From: Solitalea longa
GTDB taxonomy: Bacteria > Bacteroidota > Bacteroidia > Sphingobacteriales > Sphingobacteriaceae
Length of the DNA stretch: 64,000 nt
Assembly (NCBI RefSeq): GCF_002920915.1
Contig: NZ_PQVF01000009.1
Span: 1 to 64,000 of the forward strand
Direction of reading: 5' to 3'
Below, one piece after another: positions 50,903 through 60,374 of this stretch. Position numbers and translations under genes: made by a program. The notes beneath the pieces are model-generated. The model was not told where the DNA came from, did no database searches, and saw only the letters and a program-made list of their open reading frames with translations. The first letter of the stretch is position 1. Each line of letters starts with the position of its first letter.

Positions 50903-52696
50903 TTAGAAACAATATTTATTTTCATCAATAATGGTTTTAGCCACACGCTGACGGGCATCTTTTGTGTTGAAAGGCTCCGTTTTGGTGAAACGTTTCAAAC
51001 CCATCATCATCATACGTAGCTCATCACCTTCGGCAAATGAGTTTAATGCTTCTTTACCGTGCAACCACACCTGATCCATGGCTTCGTTCAAATAAATACG
51101 GGTCATGTCTATTTGATTTGCGCAAGCTTCTTCACCTCGTATGCCCACCAATTTTTCAGTACGTAATAAAGCTGACTCGGCAACGTATGCCAAAGAAGCC
51201 ATGTCAGCAATGTTCATCAACACTTCCTGCTCTTTGGCCAGGGTCATCATTAACTTTTGAACGGCAGCACCGGCAACCATTAAAGTGGCTTTTTTAATGT
51301 TTTTGATCAATCGTTTCTCATAAGCGAATAAACCTTCATCAGAAACATTGAAATCAGGAATTGACATCAGCTCTTGAGCAACAGCCTGTGCAGGGCCCAT
51401 CAGGTTCAATTCACCCTTCATGGCTCGTTTCAGCATCATATCAACTGTTAACAATCGGTTGATCTCGTTGGTTCCTTCGAAAATACGGTTGATACGTGAA
51501 TCACGATATGCACGGTCCATTGGAGCTTCAGCCGAGAATCCCATTCCTCCATAAATCTGAACCCCTTCATCAGTTACATAATCCAACGCCTCTGAGCCGT
51601 AAACTTTCAAGATTGCACACTCAACAGCAAATTGCTCAGTGCTCTTCAATTTGGCTTTTCCAGGTTCCATACCATCTGCCACCAATGCATCGTACGCGTC
51701 ATCAATATTTTGACCTGCACGATACATAGCCGACTCTACCGCATAGATTTTAGTAGCCATTTCTGCCAACTTATGACGAATTGCCCCAAATTTGGAGATT
51801 GGCAACTTAAACTGGATACGCTCATTAGAATAGTTGACTGCTCTGCTTACAACGGCTTTTGAAGCACCAATTGCAGCTCCTGCAAGCTTAATACGGCCAA
51901 TATTTAAAATATTTACAGCGATTTTAAACCCATTCCCTCTTTCCGAAAGCAAGTTTTCAACCGGTACATGGCAATCATTAAAAAAGATCTGACGGGTTGA
52001 TGAACCTTTTATTCCCATTTTATGCTCTTCAGGGTTCATTGTAATTCCACCAAAACTACGCTCAACAATAAATGCCGAAAGGTTTTCACCGTCATCAATT
52101 TTAGCGAATACAATAAACACATCTGCAAATCCACCGTTGGTGATCCACATTTTTTGTCCATTGATCACATAATGCTTACCATCCGACGTTAAAACAGCTT
52201 TGGTTTTGCCTGAATTGGCATCAGAACCAGAGTTAGGCTCGGTTAAACAGTAGGCAGCTTTCCATTCGCCGGTGGCTAACTTAGGAACATATTTAGCTTT
52301 TTGCTCCGCATTACCATAATACAAAATCGGAAGAGTACCAATTCCAGTATGCGCTGACATGGCCACTGCAAAGGAATGACCAGCGCCTACAACTTCGGCA
52401 ACAAGCATCGAAGTATTGAAATTCTTGCCAAAGCCTCCGTATTCTTCTGGTACCGAAACGCCAAGAATACCTAGCTCACCCGCTTTATCCATTAAACTTT
52501 CCATCAAACCTTCTTCATGGTTATCGATGGCATCCAGCTTAGGATAAACCTCTGCTTCAAGAAAATCTGAACACGTTTTAGCGATCATTAATTGTTCTTC
52601 ATCCCATTGCTCAGGAATGAAAATATCAGCAGCTTCAGTTTCTTTGATCAGAAACTCCCCGCCTTTAATTTTGTTTAGATTTGAGATTTCAGACAT
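50903..52696 (-). CDS. fadE: Acyl-CoA dehydrogenase
   Basis: The 597-residue flavoenzyme catalyses the first step of beta-oxidation. It has the N-terminal helical domain, 'AYCLTEPNSGSDANSGKTKAVLT' (in parts) and 'VINGQKMWITNGGFADVFIVFAK' (in parts) of the central beta domain, and the C-terminal catalytic Glu region 'VQIYGGMGFSAEAPMDRAYRDSRINRIFEGTNEINR' (in parts), plus an extra C-terminal extension as in FadE of Bacillus (about 590 residues). Last gene of the fadN-fadA-fadE order. Confidence 0.94.
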   Translation of the reverse strand: MSEISNLNKIKGGEFLIKETEAADIFIPEQWDEEQLMIAKTCSDFLEAEVYPKLDAIDNHEEGLMESLMDKAGELGILGVSVPEEYGGFGKNFNTSMLVAEVVGAGHSFAVAMSAHTGIGTLPILYYGNAEQKAKYVPKLATGEWKAAYCLTEPNSGSDANSGKTKAVLTSDGKHYVINGQKMWITNGGFADVFIVFAKIDDGENLSAFIVERSFGGITMNPEEHKMGIKGSSTRQIFFNDCHVPVENLLSERGNGFKIAVNILNIGRIKLAGAAIGASKAVVSRAVNYSNERIQFKLPISKFGAIRHKLAEMATKIYAVESAMYRAGQNIDDAYDALVADGMEPGKAKLKSTEQFAVECAILKVYGSEALDYVTDEGVQIYGGMGFSAEAPMDRAYRDSRINRIFEGTNEINRLLTVDMMLKRAMKGELNLMGPAQAVAQELMSIPDFNVSDEGLFAYEKRLIKNIKKATLMVAGAAVQKLMMTLAKEQEVLMNIADMASLAYVAESALLRTEKLVGIRGEEACANQIDMTRIYLNEAMDQVWLHGKEALNSFAEGDELRMMMMGLKRFTKTEPFNTKDARQRVAKTIIDENKYCF

Positions 52697-52722
52697 AAGA
52701 TCTTAGTTTTTTGTTATTGATT

Positions 52723-52798
52723 GATTTGAAATCTGTGATTTGAGATGTGAGAAAATCATATGAAAATTCTCATATCCAAATCTCCTTTCTCCTATCCC
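52723..52798. repeat. Heptamer-periodic inverted element (H5) between fadA and fadE
   Basis: Units GATTTGA, AATCTGT, GATTTGA, GATGTGA run 52723-52750; to the right TCTCATA, TCCAAAT, CTCCTTT, CTCCTAT run 52768-52795. The arms pair (GAGATGTGAGAA with TTCTCATATC, GATTTGAGAT with ATCCAAATC), so the element keeps the 7-bp period in both inverted arms. Confidence 0.65.
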
Positions 52799-52799
52799 T

Positions 52800-53975
52800 T
52801 TACATTAATTCAAAAATACCCGCAGCACCTTGCCCTGTTCCAACACACATGGTTACCATACCATATTTTTGCTTACGAGCTTTCAGTTCATTTAATACCT
52901 GAACGGTTAACTTTGCTCCGGTACAGCCCAAAGGGTGACCTAAAGCGATAGCTCCACCATTAACATTCACCACATCCGGATTTAATTCTAATTTTCGGAT
53001 GATGGCTAATGACTGCGAGGCAAAAGCTTCGTTCAGCTCAATCAGATTGATATCATCCTTCTTCAAACCTGCTTTGTTTAAAGCTACCGGAATTGCTTCA
53101 ATTGGACCAATTCCCATAATTCGAGGAGGCACGCCAGCTACTCCGTAACTTACCATCCGGGCAATTGGCTCAACATTCAGTTCTTTCAGCATTTTCTCTG
53201 AAACAACCAGTACGAATGCAGCACCATCGGAGGTTTGTGAAGAGTTTCCTGCTGTAACGCAACCATTAGCAGCAAATACAGGTTTAAGTTTAGCTAACTT
53301 ATCAACCGAAGTATCAGCACGAGGACCTTCATCCGTATCAACTATGTAATCGCGAGTTTTTTTCTTCAAATTATCATCAAGAAATGTTTCATTCACTGTG
53401 ATTGGCAACACTCCCGCCTTTAAGGCTCCTGATTGTTGTGCTTTGATCGCTTTTTGGTGCGAATTATAAGCGAATAGATCCTGATCATCACGAGAAACAT
53501 TGAACTCTTTTGCAACGGCCTCGGCGGTTAATCCCATTCCCCAGTAATAGTCAGGATTTTCTTTGGCTACATCGAAATTGGGTACGATCTTCCAGCCGCC
53601 AAAAGGCATTCCCGACATCACTTCCACACCTCCGGCAATAATACAATCGGCCATACCGGCTTTAATTTTTGCGGCTGCAATGGCGATGGTCTCCAAGCCT
53701 GAAGCGCAGTATCGGTTAACCGTCATACCGGGAACTTTATCCGTTTTCAGACCCATCAATGAGATCATCCGACCGATATTTAGTCCTTGCTCGGCTTCCG
53801 GGGTAGCATTACCTACAATTACATCATCAATTTTTTCTTTATCTAAATTCGGCACCGAGGCCACCATATGACTCACTACTTCTGCAGCTAAATCATCGGC
53901 CCGCATAAAACGAAATACTCCACGAGGAGCTTTTCCAACTGCGGTACGGTATCCTGCTATAATGTATGCTTCCAT
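52800..53975 (-). CDS. fadA: Acetyl-CoA acyltransferase (3-ketoacyl-CoA thiolase)
   Basis: The 391-residue thiolase cleaves 3-ketoacyl-CoA in the last step of beta-oxidation. It shows the active Cys region 'VNRYCASGLETIAIAA' (Cys about 89), the second active-site motif 'NEAFASQSLA', the His/Gly motif 'NVNGGAIALGHPLGCTGAK' (in parts) and 'TMCVGTGQGAAGIFE'. It follows fadN with an 88-bp gap holding a heptamer-periodic array and is followed by fadE. Confidence 0.95.
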   Translation of the reverse strand: MEAYIIAGYRTAVGKAPRGVFRFMRADDLAAEVVSHMVASVPNLDKEKIDDVIVGNATPEAEQGLNIGRMISLMGLKTDKVPGMTVNRYCASGLETIAIAAAKIKAGMADCIIAGGVEVMSGMPFGGWKIVPNFDVAKENPDYYWGMGLTAEAVAKEFNVSRDDQDLFAYNSHQKAIKAQQSGALKAGVLPITVNETFLDDNLKKKTRDYIVDTDEGPRADTSVDKLAKLKPVFAANGCVTAGNSSQTSDGAAFVLVVSEKMLKELNVEPIARMVSYGVAGVPPRIMGIGPIEAIPVALNKAGLKKDDINLIELNEAFASQSLAIIRKLELNPDVVNVNGGAIALGHPLGCTGAKLTVQVLNELKARKQKYGMVTMCVGTGQGAAGIFELM

Positions 53976-53985
53976 TGTTTTGTTA

Positions 53986-54020
53986 GATTCAAGAGTCAGG
54001 AATCACGATTCAAGACTCGG
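53986..54020. repeat. Heptamer-periodic element (H6) between fadN and fadA
   Basis: GATTCAA, GAGTCAG, GAATCAC, GATTCAA, GACTCGG follow one another with a strict 7-bp period from 53986 to 54020. A clear inverted partner is not seen in the short remaining gap. Confidence 0.65.
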
Positions 54021-54063
54021 GGTTAACTTAAATGTCTTTATTCTTGTAACTTTTGTTTTGGCT

Positions 54064-56469
54064 CTAATTTCTCAGTGGCTTACCCTTGGTTAGAATTGAC
54101 TGAATACGCTCCAGGGTTTTCTTCTCCGCACAAAGGGATAAGAATGCTTCACGCTCAAGATCTAACAGATATTGCTCACTTACTATGCTTGGTGCAGACA
54201 AATCACCACCACACATTACCCAACCTAATTTTTCTGAGATCTTTTTATCATGCTCTGAAATATAATTACCTGAGTACATGGTATTGGCTCCAGCGTAAAC
54301 CATTCCTAAGCCTGACTTTCCAAGCACTTTAATATCCTTCCGCTGAACAGGTTGAACGTAACCTGCTTCGGCGAGCTCAATAGCTTTTGCTTTAGCATCA
54401 GCAATTAAACGACTGCGGTTCATCGAGATATCAAACTTATCTTTTTGAAGATAACCAAGATCAAAGGCCTCTAAACCAGAAGTTGAGACCTTGGCCATTC
54501 CTATAGTTAAGAAACGATCTTTCAGTACATTTTGTTCAATTTGGCCATCGCCAAAAGCGTCCGAAGCTCTTAAGGTAAACTCCTTGGTACCACCTCCGCC
54601 AGGAATCAGACCAACTCCAAACTCAACTAATCCCATATAGGTTTCGGAATTTGTTTGAACAAAATCGGCATGTAAACACAATTCGCAACCTCCTCCCAAT
54701 GTTAAGTTGTGCGGAGCCGCAACCACCGGAATTGATGAGTAGCGCATACGCATCATCGTATTTTGGAACTGACGAATAGCAAAGTCTACCTCATCCCAAT
54801 CCTGTTCAATAGCCATCATAAAGATCATACCCACATTGGCTCCTGCTGAGAAGTTAGAACCATCATTGCCAACAACCAAGCCACGGAAATCTTTCTCTGC
54901 AAGTTCAATGGCTTTATTTAAACCTGATAGCACCTCGCCGCCGATGGTATTCATTTTCGTATGGAATTCCACATTTAAAATGCCATCGCCTAAATCAGTT
55001 ACCGTGGTTCCGGCATTCTTCCAAACTGTTTTGTTTGGACGAACCGCATCTAAAATGATATAATCTGAAATTCCTGCGATTGCTTTATAGCTTTTTGAAG
55101 GAATATCGTAATACAACTTCTGACCATTCTCAATTTTGTAGAACGATGCATTTCCGGCAGCAAGCATTTCGGTTACCCAGGCTGCCGGAACATGATCATA
55201 CTTTTTCATCATTTCAACACCTTCGGCCACGCCTAAGGCATCCCAAACTTCATAAGGACCCAATTCCCACCCGAAACCTGCACGCATTGCATCATCAATA
55301 CGATATAATTCATCAGATATCTCAGGAATACGGTCTGAAACGTACTCGAACAACCCTGCAAATGAAGCTCTAAAGAATTCCCCGGCCTTATCGGCTCCTT
55401 TTGCGTATGCTTTCATACGAGCTTTTAAATCCTCAATCGGTTTAAGCATTTCTAATGTTGCCGATTTTACTTTTTGCTGAGGCTCGTATTCTAATGTTTT
55501 AAGATTTAATGAAAGGATTTCAGACTTACCGTTGGCTCCTTTTATCTTTTTATAAAACCCTTGTCCGGTTTTATCACCCAGCCAATTGTTCTGCTCCATT
55601 TTAGCCACATACTCAGGTAACTTAAACAGTTCGCGGGCTTTATCTTGTGGACAATTATCATATAACCCTTTGGCCACTTTAATCATGGTATCCATACCCA
55701 CCACATCAGTAGTTCTGAATGTAGCCGACTTTGGACGACCTAATACAGGGCCGGTATATTTATCTACCTCATCAACGGTTAATCCCATTTTTTCAACCAA
55801 ATGGAGGGTTGCCATAATGCCATAAACCCCAATGCGGTTAGCAATAAAAGCTGGAGTGTCTTTACACAATACCGTTGTTTTTCCAAGGAATTTATCACCG
55901 TATTCGAGTAAGAAATCAACTATTTCGGTTTTGGTATATGGAGTTGGAATAATTTCAAGTAAGCGCAGGTAGCGTGGAGGGTTAAAAAAGTGAGTTCCAC
56001 AGAAATGTGCTTTAAAATCATCACTTCTCCCCTCGGCCATCATATGAATAGGAATTCCTGATGTGTTAGAAGTAATCAATGTTCCGTCTTTACGGAATTT
56101 CTCTACCTGTTCGAAAACCTTTTTCTTCACATCAAGGTTTTCCACTACTACTTCAATAACCCAATCGCATTTCGCGATATCCTTCATGTTATCATCAAAG
56201 TTTCCGGTAGAAATTTTATTAAGCGATTCTTTATTATAAACCGGCGATGGATTGGTTTTAACAGCATTTTCTAATGAACCGTTAACGATCCGGTTTCGAA
56301 CCGATTTATTTTCCAAAGTAAGACCTTTGGCAGTTTCGGCAGGTAGTAATTCTTTCGGCACAATATCAAGCAACAGTACTTCCAACCCAATGTTAGCAAA
56401 GTGGCAGGCAATCCGGGACCCCATGATCCCCGAGCCCAACACCGCAACTTTTTTAATTATTCTTCTCAT
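54064..56469 (-). CDS. fadN: 3-hydroxyacyl-CoA dehydrogenase/enoyl-CoA hydratase, FadN-type
   Basis: The 801-residue bifunctional beta-oxidation enzyme. The N-terminal half is a 3-hydroxyacyl-CoA dehydrogenase ('VAVLGSGIMGSRIACHFAN', NAD site near residues 8-20, 'FFNPPRYLRLLEIIP'), the C-terminal part an enoyl-CoA hydratase/isomerase ('SNFSAGANVGM', 'LTLGGGCELCLHADF' oxyanion region). The dehydrogenase-first order matches Bacillus FadN rather than E. coli FadB, whose hydratase comes first. It starts the fadN-fadA-fadE order, 57 bp after the MarR gene. Confidence 0.94.
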   Translation of the reverse strand: MRRIIKKVAVLGSGIMGSRIACHFANIGLEVLLLDIVPKELLPAETAKGLTLENKSVRNRIVNGSLENAVKTNPSPVYNKESLNKISTGNFDDNMKDIAKCDWVIEVVVENLDVKKKVFEQVEKFRKDGTLITSNTSGIPIHMMAEGRSDDFKAHFCGTHFFNPPRYLRLLEIIPTPYTKTEIVDFLLEYGDKFLGKTTVLCKDTPAFIANRIGVYGIMATLHLVEKMGLTVDEVDKYTGPVLGRPKSATFRTTDVVGMDTMIKVAKGLYDNCPQDKARELFKLPEYVAKMEQNNWLGDKTGQGFYKKIKGANGKSEILSLNLKTLEYEPQQKVKSATLEMLKPIEDLKARMKAYAKGADKAGEFFRASFAGLFEYVSDRIPEISDELYRIDDAMRAGFGWELGPYEVWDALGVAEGVEMMKKYDHVPAAWVTEMLAAGNASFYKIENGQKLYYDIPSKSYKAIAGISDYIILDAVRPNKTVWKNAGTTVTDLGDGILNVEFHTKMNTIGGEVLSGLNKAIELAEKDFRGLVVGNDGSNFSAGANVGMIFMMAIEQDWDEVDFAIRQFQNTMMRMRYSSIPVVAAPHNLTLGGGCELCLHADFVQTNSETYMGLVEFGVGLIPGGGGTKEFTLRASDAFGDGQIEQNVLKDRFLTIGMAKVSTSGLEAFDLGYLQKDKFDISMNRSRLIADAKAKAIELAEAGYVQPVQRKDIKVLGKSGLGMVYAGANTMYSGNYISEHDKKISEKLGWVMCGGDLSAPSIVSEQYLLDLEREAFLSLCAEKKTLERIQSILTKGKPLRN

Positions 56470-56525
56470 GTTATGATTATACTGATTGTTTTATTTTAAT
56501 TTAAACTGATGGATCCAGCATTTGA

Positions 56526-56978
56526 TTACTTCAGTTCCTCTTCTTCAGGCATGTAATCTTGTGCCAGTTTATTTATTTTCAGCAGGGCTTCTATACAAAT
56601 ATTCTTTTCCTGTTCAGAAAGGTTCTCATCTAAATATTCGTTGAATTTCTTAACAACCCTGCTTGCAATCTTTCTTTTCTCGATTCCCAAGGGTGTTAAA
56701 AAAATCTTTACCAAACGTTTATCGGAAGTATCGGTTTCACGGTAAATCATTCCCATATCTTCCATACTATTTAACAGTCGGGATAAACTGGTAGCCTTTT
56801 GTCCTAACAAACCGGCTAGCTGCGAAACAGTTGTCCCTTCTTTGGCCACATTCATTAACAAGTACCCTAAAGCATGTGTGATTCCGTATTCAGATGCTAT
56901 CTGGTTATATTTATTGGCAATACTTTGCCAGCTAATTTTCAGATAGTAGTCAATAGTGTTAAGTTCTTTCAAGGACAA
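56526..56978 (-). CDS. MarR-family regulator, probable fad regulator
   Basis: A 150-residue winged-helix protein ('TTVSQLAGLLGQKATSLSRLLNSMEDMGMIYRETDTSDKR' in parts) of the MarR type. No ATG is available before the conserved start, so TTG (56978) is used. It heads the fadN-fadA-fadE genes and is preceded by palindromes containing TATGC/GCATA. Control by acyl-CoA or fatty acid is likely. Confidence 0.88.
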   Translation of the reverse strand: MSLKELNTIDYYLKISWQSIANKYNQIASEYGITHALGYLLMNVAKEGTTVSQLAGLLGQKATSLSRLLNSMEDMGMIYRETDTSDKRLVKIFLTPLGIEKRKIASRVVKKFNEYLDENLSEQEKNICIEALLKINKLAQDYMPEEEELK

Positions 56979-57037
56979 AATGGTTTAAGTTGATGTTTTA
57001 AAATCTTTATGTTAAATTGGTCTTGCCGAACACATTA

Positions 57038-57088
57038 CTATGCGCGCATAGCGAATGTAGTAAAAAGAAAGTTATTATGCAAGCATAA
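57038..57088. promoter_or_regulatory. Two TATGC/GCATA palindromes upstream of the MarR gene
   Basis: CTATGCGCGCATAG (57038-57051) is a perfect 14-bp palindrome and TTATGC-AA-GCATAA (57075-57088) is a close relative. Both lie 60-110 bp before the MarR start in the gap with ggt and are natural MarR operators. A third copy of the motif is part of the terminator at 57125-57156. Confidence 0.55.
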
Positions 57089-57124
57089 GAAAATATAATT
57101 TTTTATTTTGTCAAACACCACAAT

Positions 57125-57156
57125 AAAAGGCTTATGCAATTGCGCATAAGCCTTTT
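57125..57156 (-). terminator. Intrinsic terminator of ggt containing the TATGC/GCATA motif
   Basis: AAAAGGCTTATGC (57125-57137) pairs with GCATAAGCCTTTT (57144-57156). On the minus strand the stem is followed by TTTTATTG. It ends ggt transcription. Confidence 0.75.
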
Positions 57157-57182
57157 ACCTAATAATATATTTTTACATTAAC

Positions 57183-58910
57183 CTACCAACCTTGCGCATT
57201 ATCATCTCCACGCTTATCGGCTCCGGTTTGATACAAACCAGAGGGTGTTCTTAAGATCGCATCCGTTCTGCCAATACCATTTCTAACCTCGGTTGCATAA
57301 CCCTTTTGTTTGAGCTGAAAATTAGTTGTGCTATCAACACCTATTTCTTCATACTGAACAACATCCGGTAACCATTGAAAATGAACTCTGCCTGCATCAA
57401 TTGCCTGTTGCATACCCATATTATAATCGACAACATTGATAATGGTTTGAAACACGGTGGTTATAATTGTTGATCCTCCCGGAGTGCCTACCACCATAAA
57501 TAAATGACCGTCTTTCTCAACAATGGTTGGTGTCATAGAACTTAACATGCGTTTACCTGGTTGTATGGAATTGGCTTCACCTCCCGTTACTCCATACAAG
57601 TTAGGAACACCCGGCTTGGCACTAAAATCATCCATTTCATCATTCAATAAAAAACCCGACCCTTGAACAAAAACATGTGAGCCATAACTGTTATTCAGTG
57701 TAGTGGTAATAGCTACAGCATTTCCTTCTTTATCTACGATCGAAAAATGAGTGGTTTGTTCGCTTTCTTTTTTAGGCATCCCCTTATTAGGTATTCCAAA
57801 GTTACCCGGCTTTACCATTGAACTTGGAGTAGCTTTTTCAAACGAAAAATCAGCCATCCTATTTTTCAAATACGTTTTATCCAGCATTTCCTCCACTGGC
57901 ACTTTGTAAAAATCGGGATCCCCTAAATAAGCCGATCTATCGGCATATACTCTTCGTTCAGCTTCAGTTATTAGTTGGATACTCTTGACTGAATTCCAAC
58001 CCATATTTTTTAAATCATAAGGCTCAACCATTTTTAAAAGTTGAAGAAGGCAAACCCCTCCACTCGAAGGTGGAGGCATTGAAATAACTTTACAACCTCG
58101 ATATTGACCGGTGATGGGTTTTCTCCAAATCGATTTATAGTTTTTAAGATCTTCTCTTGAAATCAGACCTTTCCCAAACTGCATCTCCTTAATAATATTT
58201 TCGGCAGTAATTCCTTCATAAAAACCAGCACGGCCTTTATCCCTGATCAATTCCAACGTTTTTGCGAGATCCTCCTGTACTAACAAATCTCCTTCTTGCC
58301 AATCGCCCTCCTTTAATAAATAATTATGCCCGGGCTGATTATATTTAATAAAGTCTGAACGATGCTTATTCATTTCACGGGCCTGCATAGACGTAATTTT
58401 AAAACCTTTTCGAGCTAATTGAATGGCTGGCTCAAGCAATACAGCCCATTTAAGTTTTCCATATTTTGCATGAGCTTTTATCATTCCGTCCACTGATCCC
58501 GGGACTCCGGCAGATAAATGCCCATAAATACTTAAGTTCTGAATTACATTTCCCTGGGCATCAAGATACATGTCTTTGCTTGCCGCTGCGGGAGCCGTTT
58601 CTCTAAAATCGAGTGCGTTTACTTCTCCTTTGGCTGAGCGGTAAACCATAAAACCTCCACCTCCAATATTACCCGCATTAGGATAAACTACAGTCAGTGC
58701 AAATTGAACTGCTACGGCGGCATCCACAGCGTTTCCTCCATCTTTTAGAATAGCCAATCCTACTTTCGAAGCTTCCCCATGGGCTGTTACCACAGCACCG
58801 TTTTTAAATTCAATCTCCTTAGATTGGTTATTGGGACTAACAACAAAAGAAATGAGCAGGGCTGGTAACAGTAAGGCTAATAAGTAATACTTAAGTTTGT
58901 AAGGTTTCAT
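57183..58910 (-). CDS. ggt: Gamma-glutamyltransferase
   Basis: The 575-residue secreted enzyme cleaves gamma-glutamyl bonds of glutathione and related peptides. It has an uncleaved-looking signal segment ('LLALLLPALLISFVVSPN'), the self-processing/catalytic Thr at the start of the small subunit ('SEQTTHFSIVDKEGNAVAITTTLN', in parts), 'GGGFMVYRS', 'MLSSMTPTI' and 'GTPGGSTI'. Located in the periplasm. Minus-strand gene with its own terminator. Confidence 0.93.
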   Translation of the reverse strand: MKPYKLKYYLLALLLPALLISFVVSPNNQSKEIEFKNGAVVTAHGEASKVGLAILKDGGNAVDAAVAVQFALTVVYPNAGNIGGGGFMVYRSAKGEVNALDFRETAPAAASKDMYLDAQGNVIQNLSIYGHLSAGVPGSVDGMIKAHAKYGKLKWAVLLEPAIQLARKGFKITSMQAREMNKHRSDFIKYNQPGHNYLLKEGDWQEGDLLVQEDLAKTLELIRDKGRAGFYEGITAENIIKEMQFGKGLISREDLKNYKSIWRKPITGQYRGCKVISMPPPSSGGVCLLQLLKMVEPYDLKNMGWNSVKSIQLITEAERRVYADRSAYLGDPDFYKVPVEEMLDKTYLKNRMADFSFEKATPSSMVKPGNFGIPNKGMPKKESEQTTHFSIVDKEGNAVAITTTLNNSYGSHVFVQGSGFLLNDEMDDFSAKPGVPNLYGVTGGEANSIQPGKRMLSSMTPTIVEKDGHLFMVVGTPGGSTIITTVFQTIINVVDYNMGMQQAIDAGRVHFQWLPDVVQYEEIGVDSTTNFQLKQKGYATEVRNGIGRTDAILRTPSGLYQTGADKRGDDNAQGW

Positions 58911-58950
58911 TAGTGTTTTTGATTGGTGACGGAAACACTAAAATAACATA

Positions 58951-58987
58951 AAAAAACAAAAGCTCCTTTTACTTAAAAAGGAGCTTT
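58951..58987 (-). terminator. Intrinsic terminator of the beta-helix lipoprotein gene
   Basis: AAAGCTCCTTTT (58959-58970) pairs with AAAAGGAGCTTT (58976-58987). On the minus strand it is followed by TTGTTTTTTTATG. Confidence 0.8.
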
Positions 58988-59010
58988 CTGAGCTAATTTG
59001 AACGCTAAAA

Positions 59011-60117
59011 TTATTTAAGCATATAGGTATCTAGTTCAACACTAATTTGTTTTTCGGGAATACCGTAAGTATTATCCAATACTGTTGAATTATTTACATC
59101 CTTATGCATTCTTACGGCTTTAGTTTGGTTCGGCTTTATGAATTTATTGTTTTTAACATAGAGGTAATCAATCGGCCTGCCGTTTACAATAATGTCTTTA
59201 AAAATCTCTTTAAAATAAAACACATTGTCGTGAATATTAACGTATTGACCTGCTATGGTAGTACCGTCTTTACGGTCATCGCCTCCATGCATATCAAACG
59301 CTTCTGCCAGTCCATACTGTAAAACGGTATTATTACACGCCTCATAACCTTCGCCCGGAACCCCGGAACCGGTTATAGAATGACGGTTCCAATTAAAGGT
59401 ATTGCCTTTGATCAAGGCTTCTCCTCCAGATAAACATACCCCATAACCTAAACCATAGCGCTGATTGTGATGGATATAATTATTCAATACTTTAGCATTA
59501 CGACAGTTTTTTTTAATCAAAATTGCTGCATGCGACCACCCACAAAGCTCAGATCCTTCGATCACAAAATCAGAGTAGTCGGTAACCACACCTTGGCAAT
59601 AGGGAACTGTATAAAATTGCCCGGTAGCTTTTAATTCTTTCATCCGTTCCACTTGCTGAAGTGTATCAGGACCTACCAAACGAATATTTGCAATTCTTAC
59701 ACCTTTCCCCCTCACATCAATTAACGGTCGTTGACCTAAGTCAGTTGAAAAGATCATTCCTCCGGGTATCAGTTTTCCATTTTTATCCTTATTTCCTCGA
59801 CCACTCATTAAGGTAACACCCGCCTGCAAACCGATTGTTCCTTTTTGAGCCATATCAATTTTCGCATTATCTGCTACATAGATCGTTTGTCCTTTCGACG
59901 CTTTAGCTGCTGCTGCCAAGAGCTCTTTGGAACTGGCGACATAGTAATCATACTTTTGTGGAACTTCAAGTTCTTCCGAGATTATTTCGGTTTGTGGAGG
60001 ATTAGGAGTAGGCTCAATAAGATCCTTTTTACAGGAAGAATTACTTAATGAGATTAATATTGCAAGGAAAGTAGAAAGCATAGCAATAGAACATTTAATC
60101 TGATTTGGTTTGATCAT
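59011..60117 (-). CDS. Right-handed parallel beta-helix lipoprotein
   Basis: A 368-residue protein with a signal peptide and lipobox ('LSNSSC', Cys29). The middle (about 85-340) has pectate-lyase/parallel-beta-helix repeats: 'ILIKKNCRNAKVLNNYIHHNQRYGLGYGVCLSGGEALIKGNTFNWNRHSI' in successive turns. Probably a cell-surface carbohydrate-active or binding protein; no lyase catalytic residues can be confirmed. It lies upstream of the ggt gene on the minus strand with a terminator in between. Confidence 0.8.
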   Translation of the reverse strand: MIKPNQIKCSIAMLSTFLAILISLSNSSCKKDLIEPTPNPPQTEIISEELEVPQKYDYYVASSKELLAAAAKASKGQTIYVADNAKIDMAQKGTIGLQAGVTLMSGRGNKDKNGKLIPGGMIFSTDLGQRPLIDVRGKGVRIANIRLVGPDTLQQVERMKELKATGQFYTVPYCQGVVTDYSDFVIEGSELCGWSHAAILIKKNCRNAKVLNNYIHHNQRYGLGYGVCLSGGEALIKGNTFNWNRHSITGSGVPGEGYEACNNTVLQYGLAEAFDMHGGDDRKDGTTIAGQYVNIHDNVFYFKEIFKDIIVNGRPIDYLYVKNNKFIKPNQTKAVRMHKDVNNSTVLDNTYGIPEKQISVELDTYMLK

Positions 60118-60374
60118 ATAGCTGGGAGTTTAATTGTTTGCTTTTACAAGCGGAGAGCTCCCTGCTTTTACGACCTAGCCAACCAAAAGTTGCATTTAAA
60201 ATTATTTAACTACCTAAACATCAAATATTTAGCCATTAATTATCATAACTATTAATAAATTAATTTTCATATTGAGAAATATCACTTTCTATTAAATATG
60301 TATTAATAGTCTTAAGAATATTTAAGTAGATATATCACTTATTAAAACAATTATCCATTTCTGTATTTATAACA

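Noticed and set aside
60118-60374. A small gene or RNA in the gap between the beta-helix lipoprotein and the S8 peptidase
   Set aside because: The 257 bp are very AT-rich with no reading frame, hairpin or promoter match that I could support.
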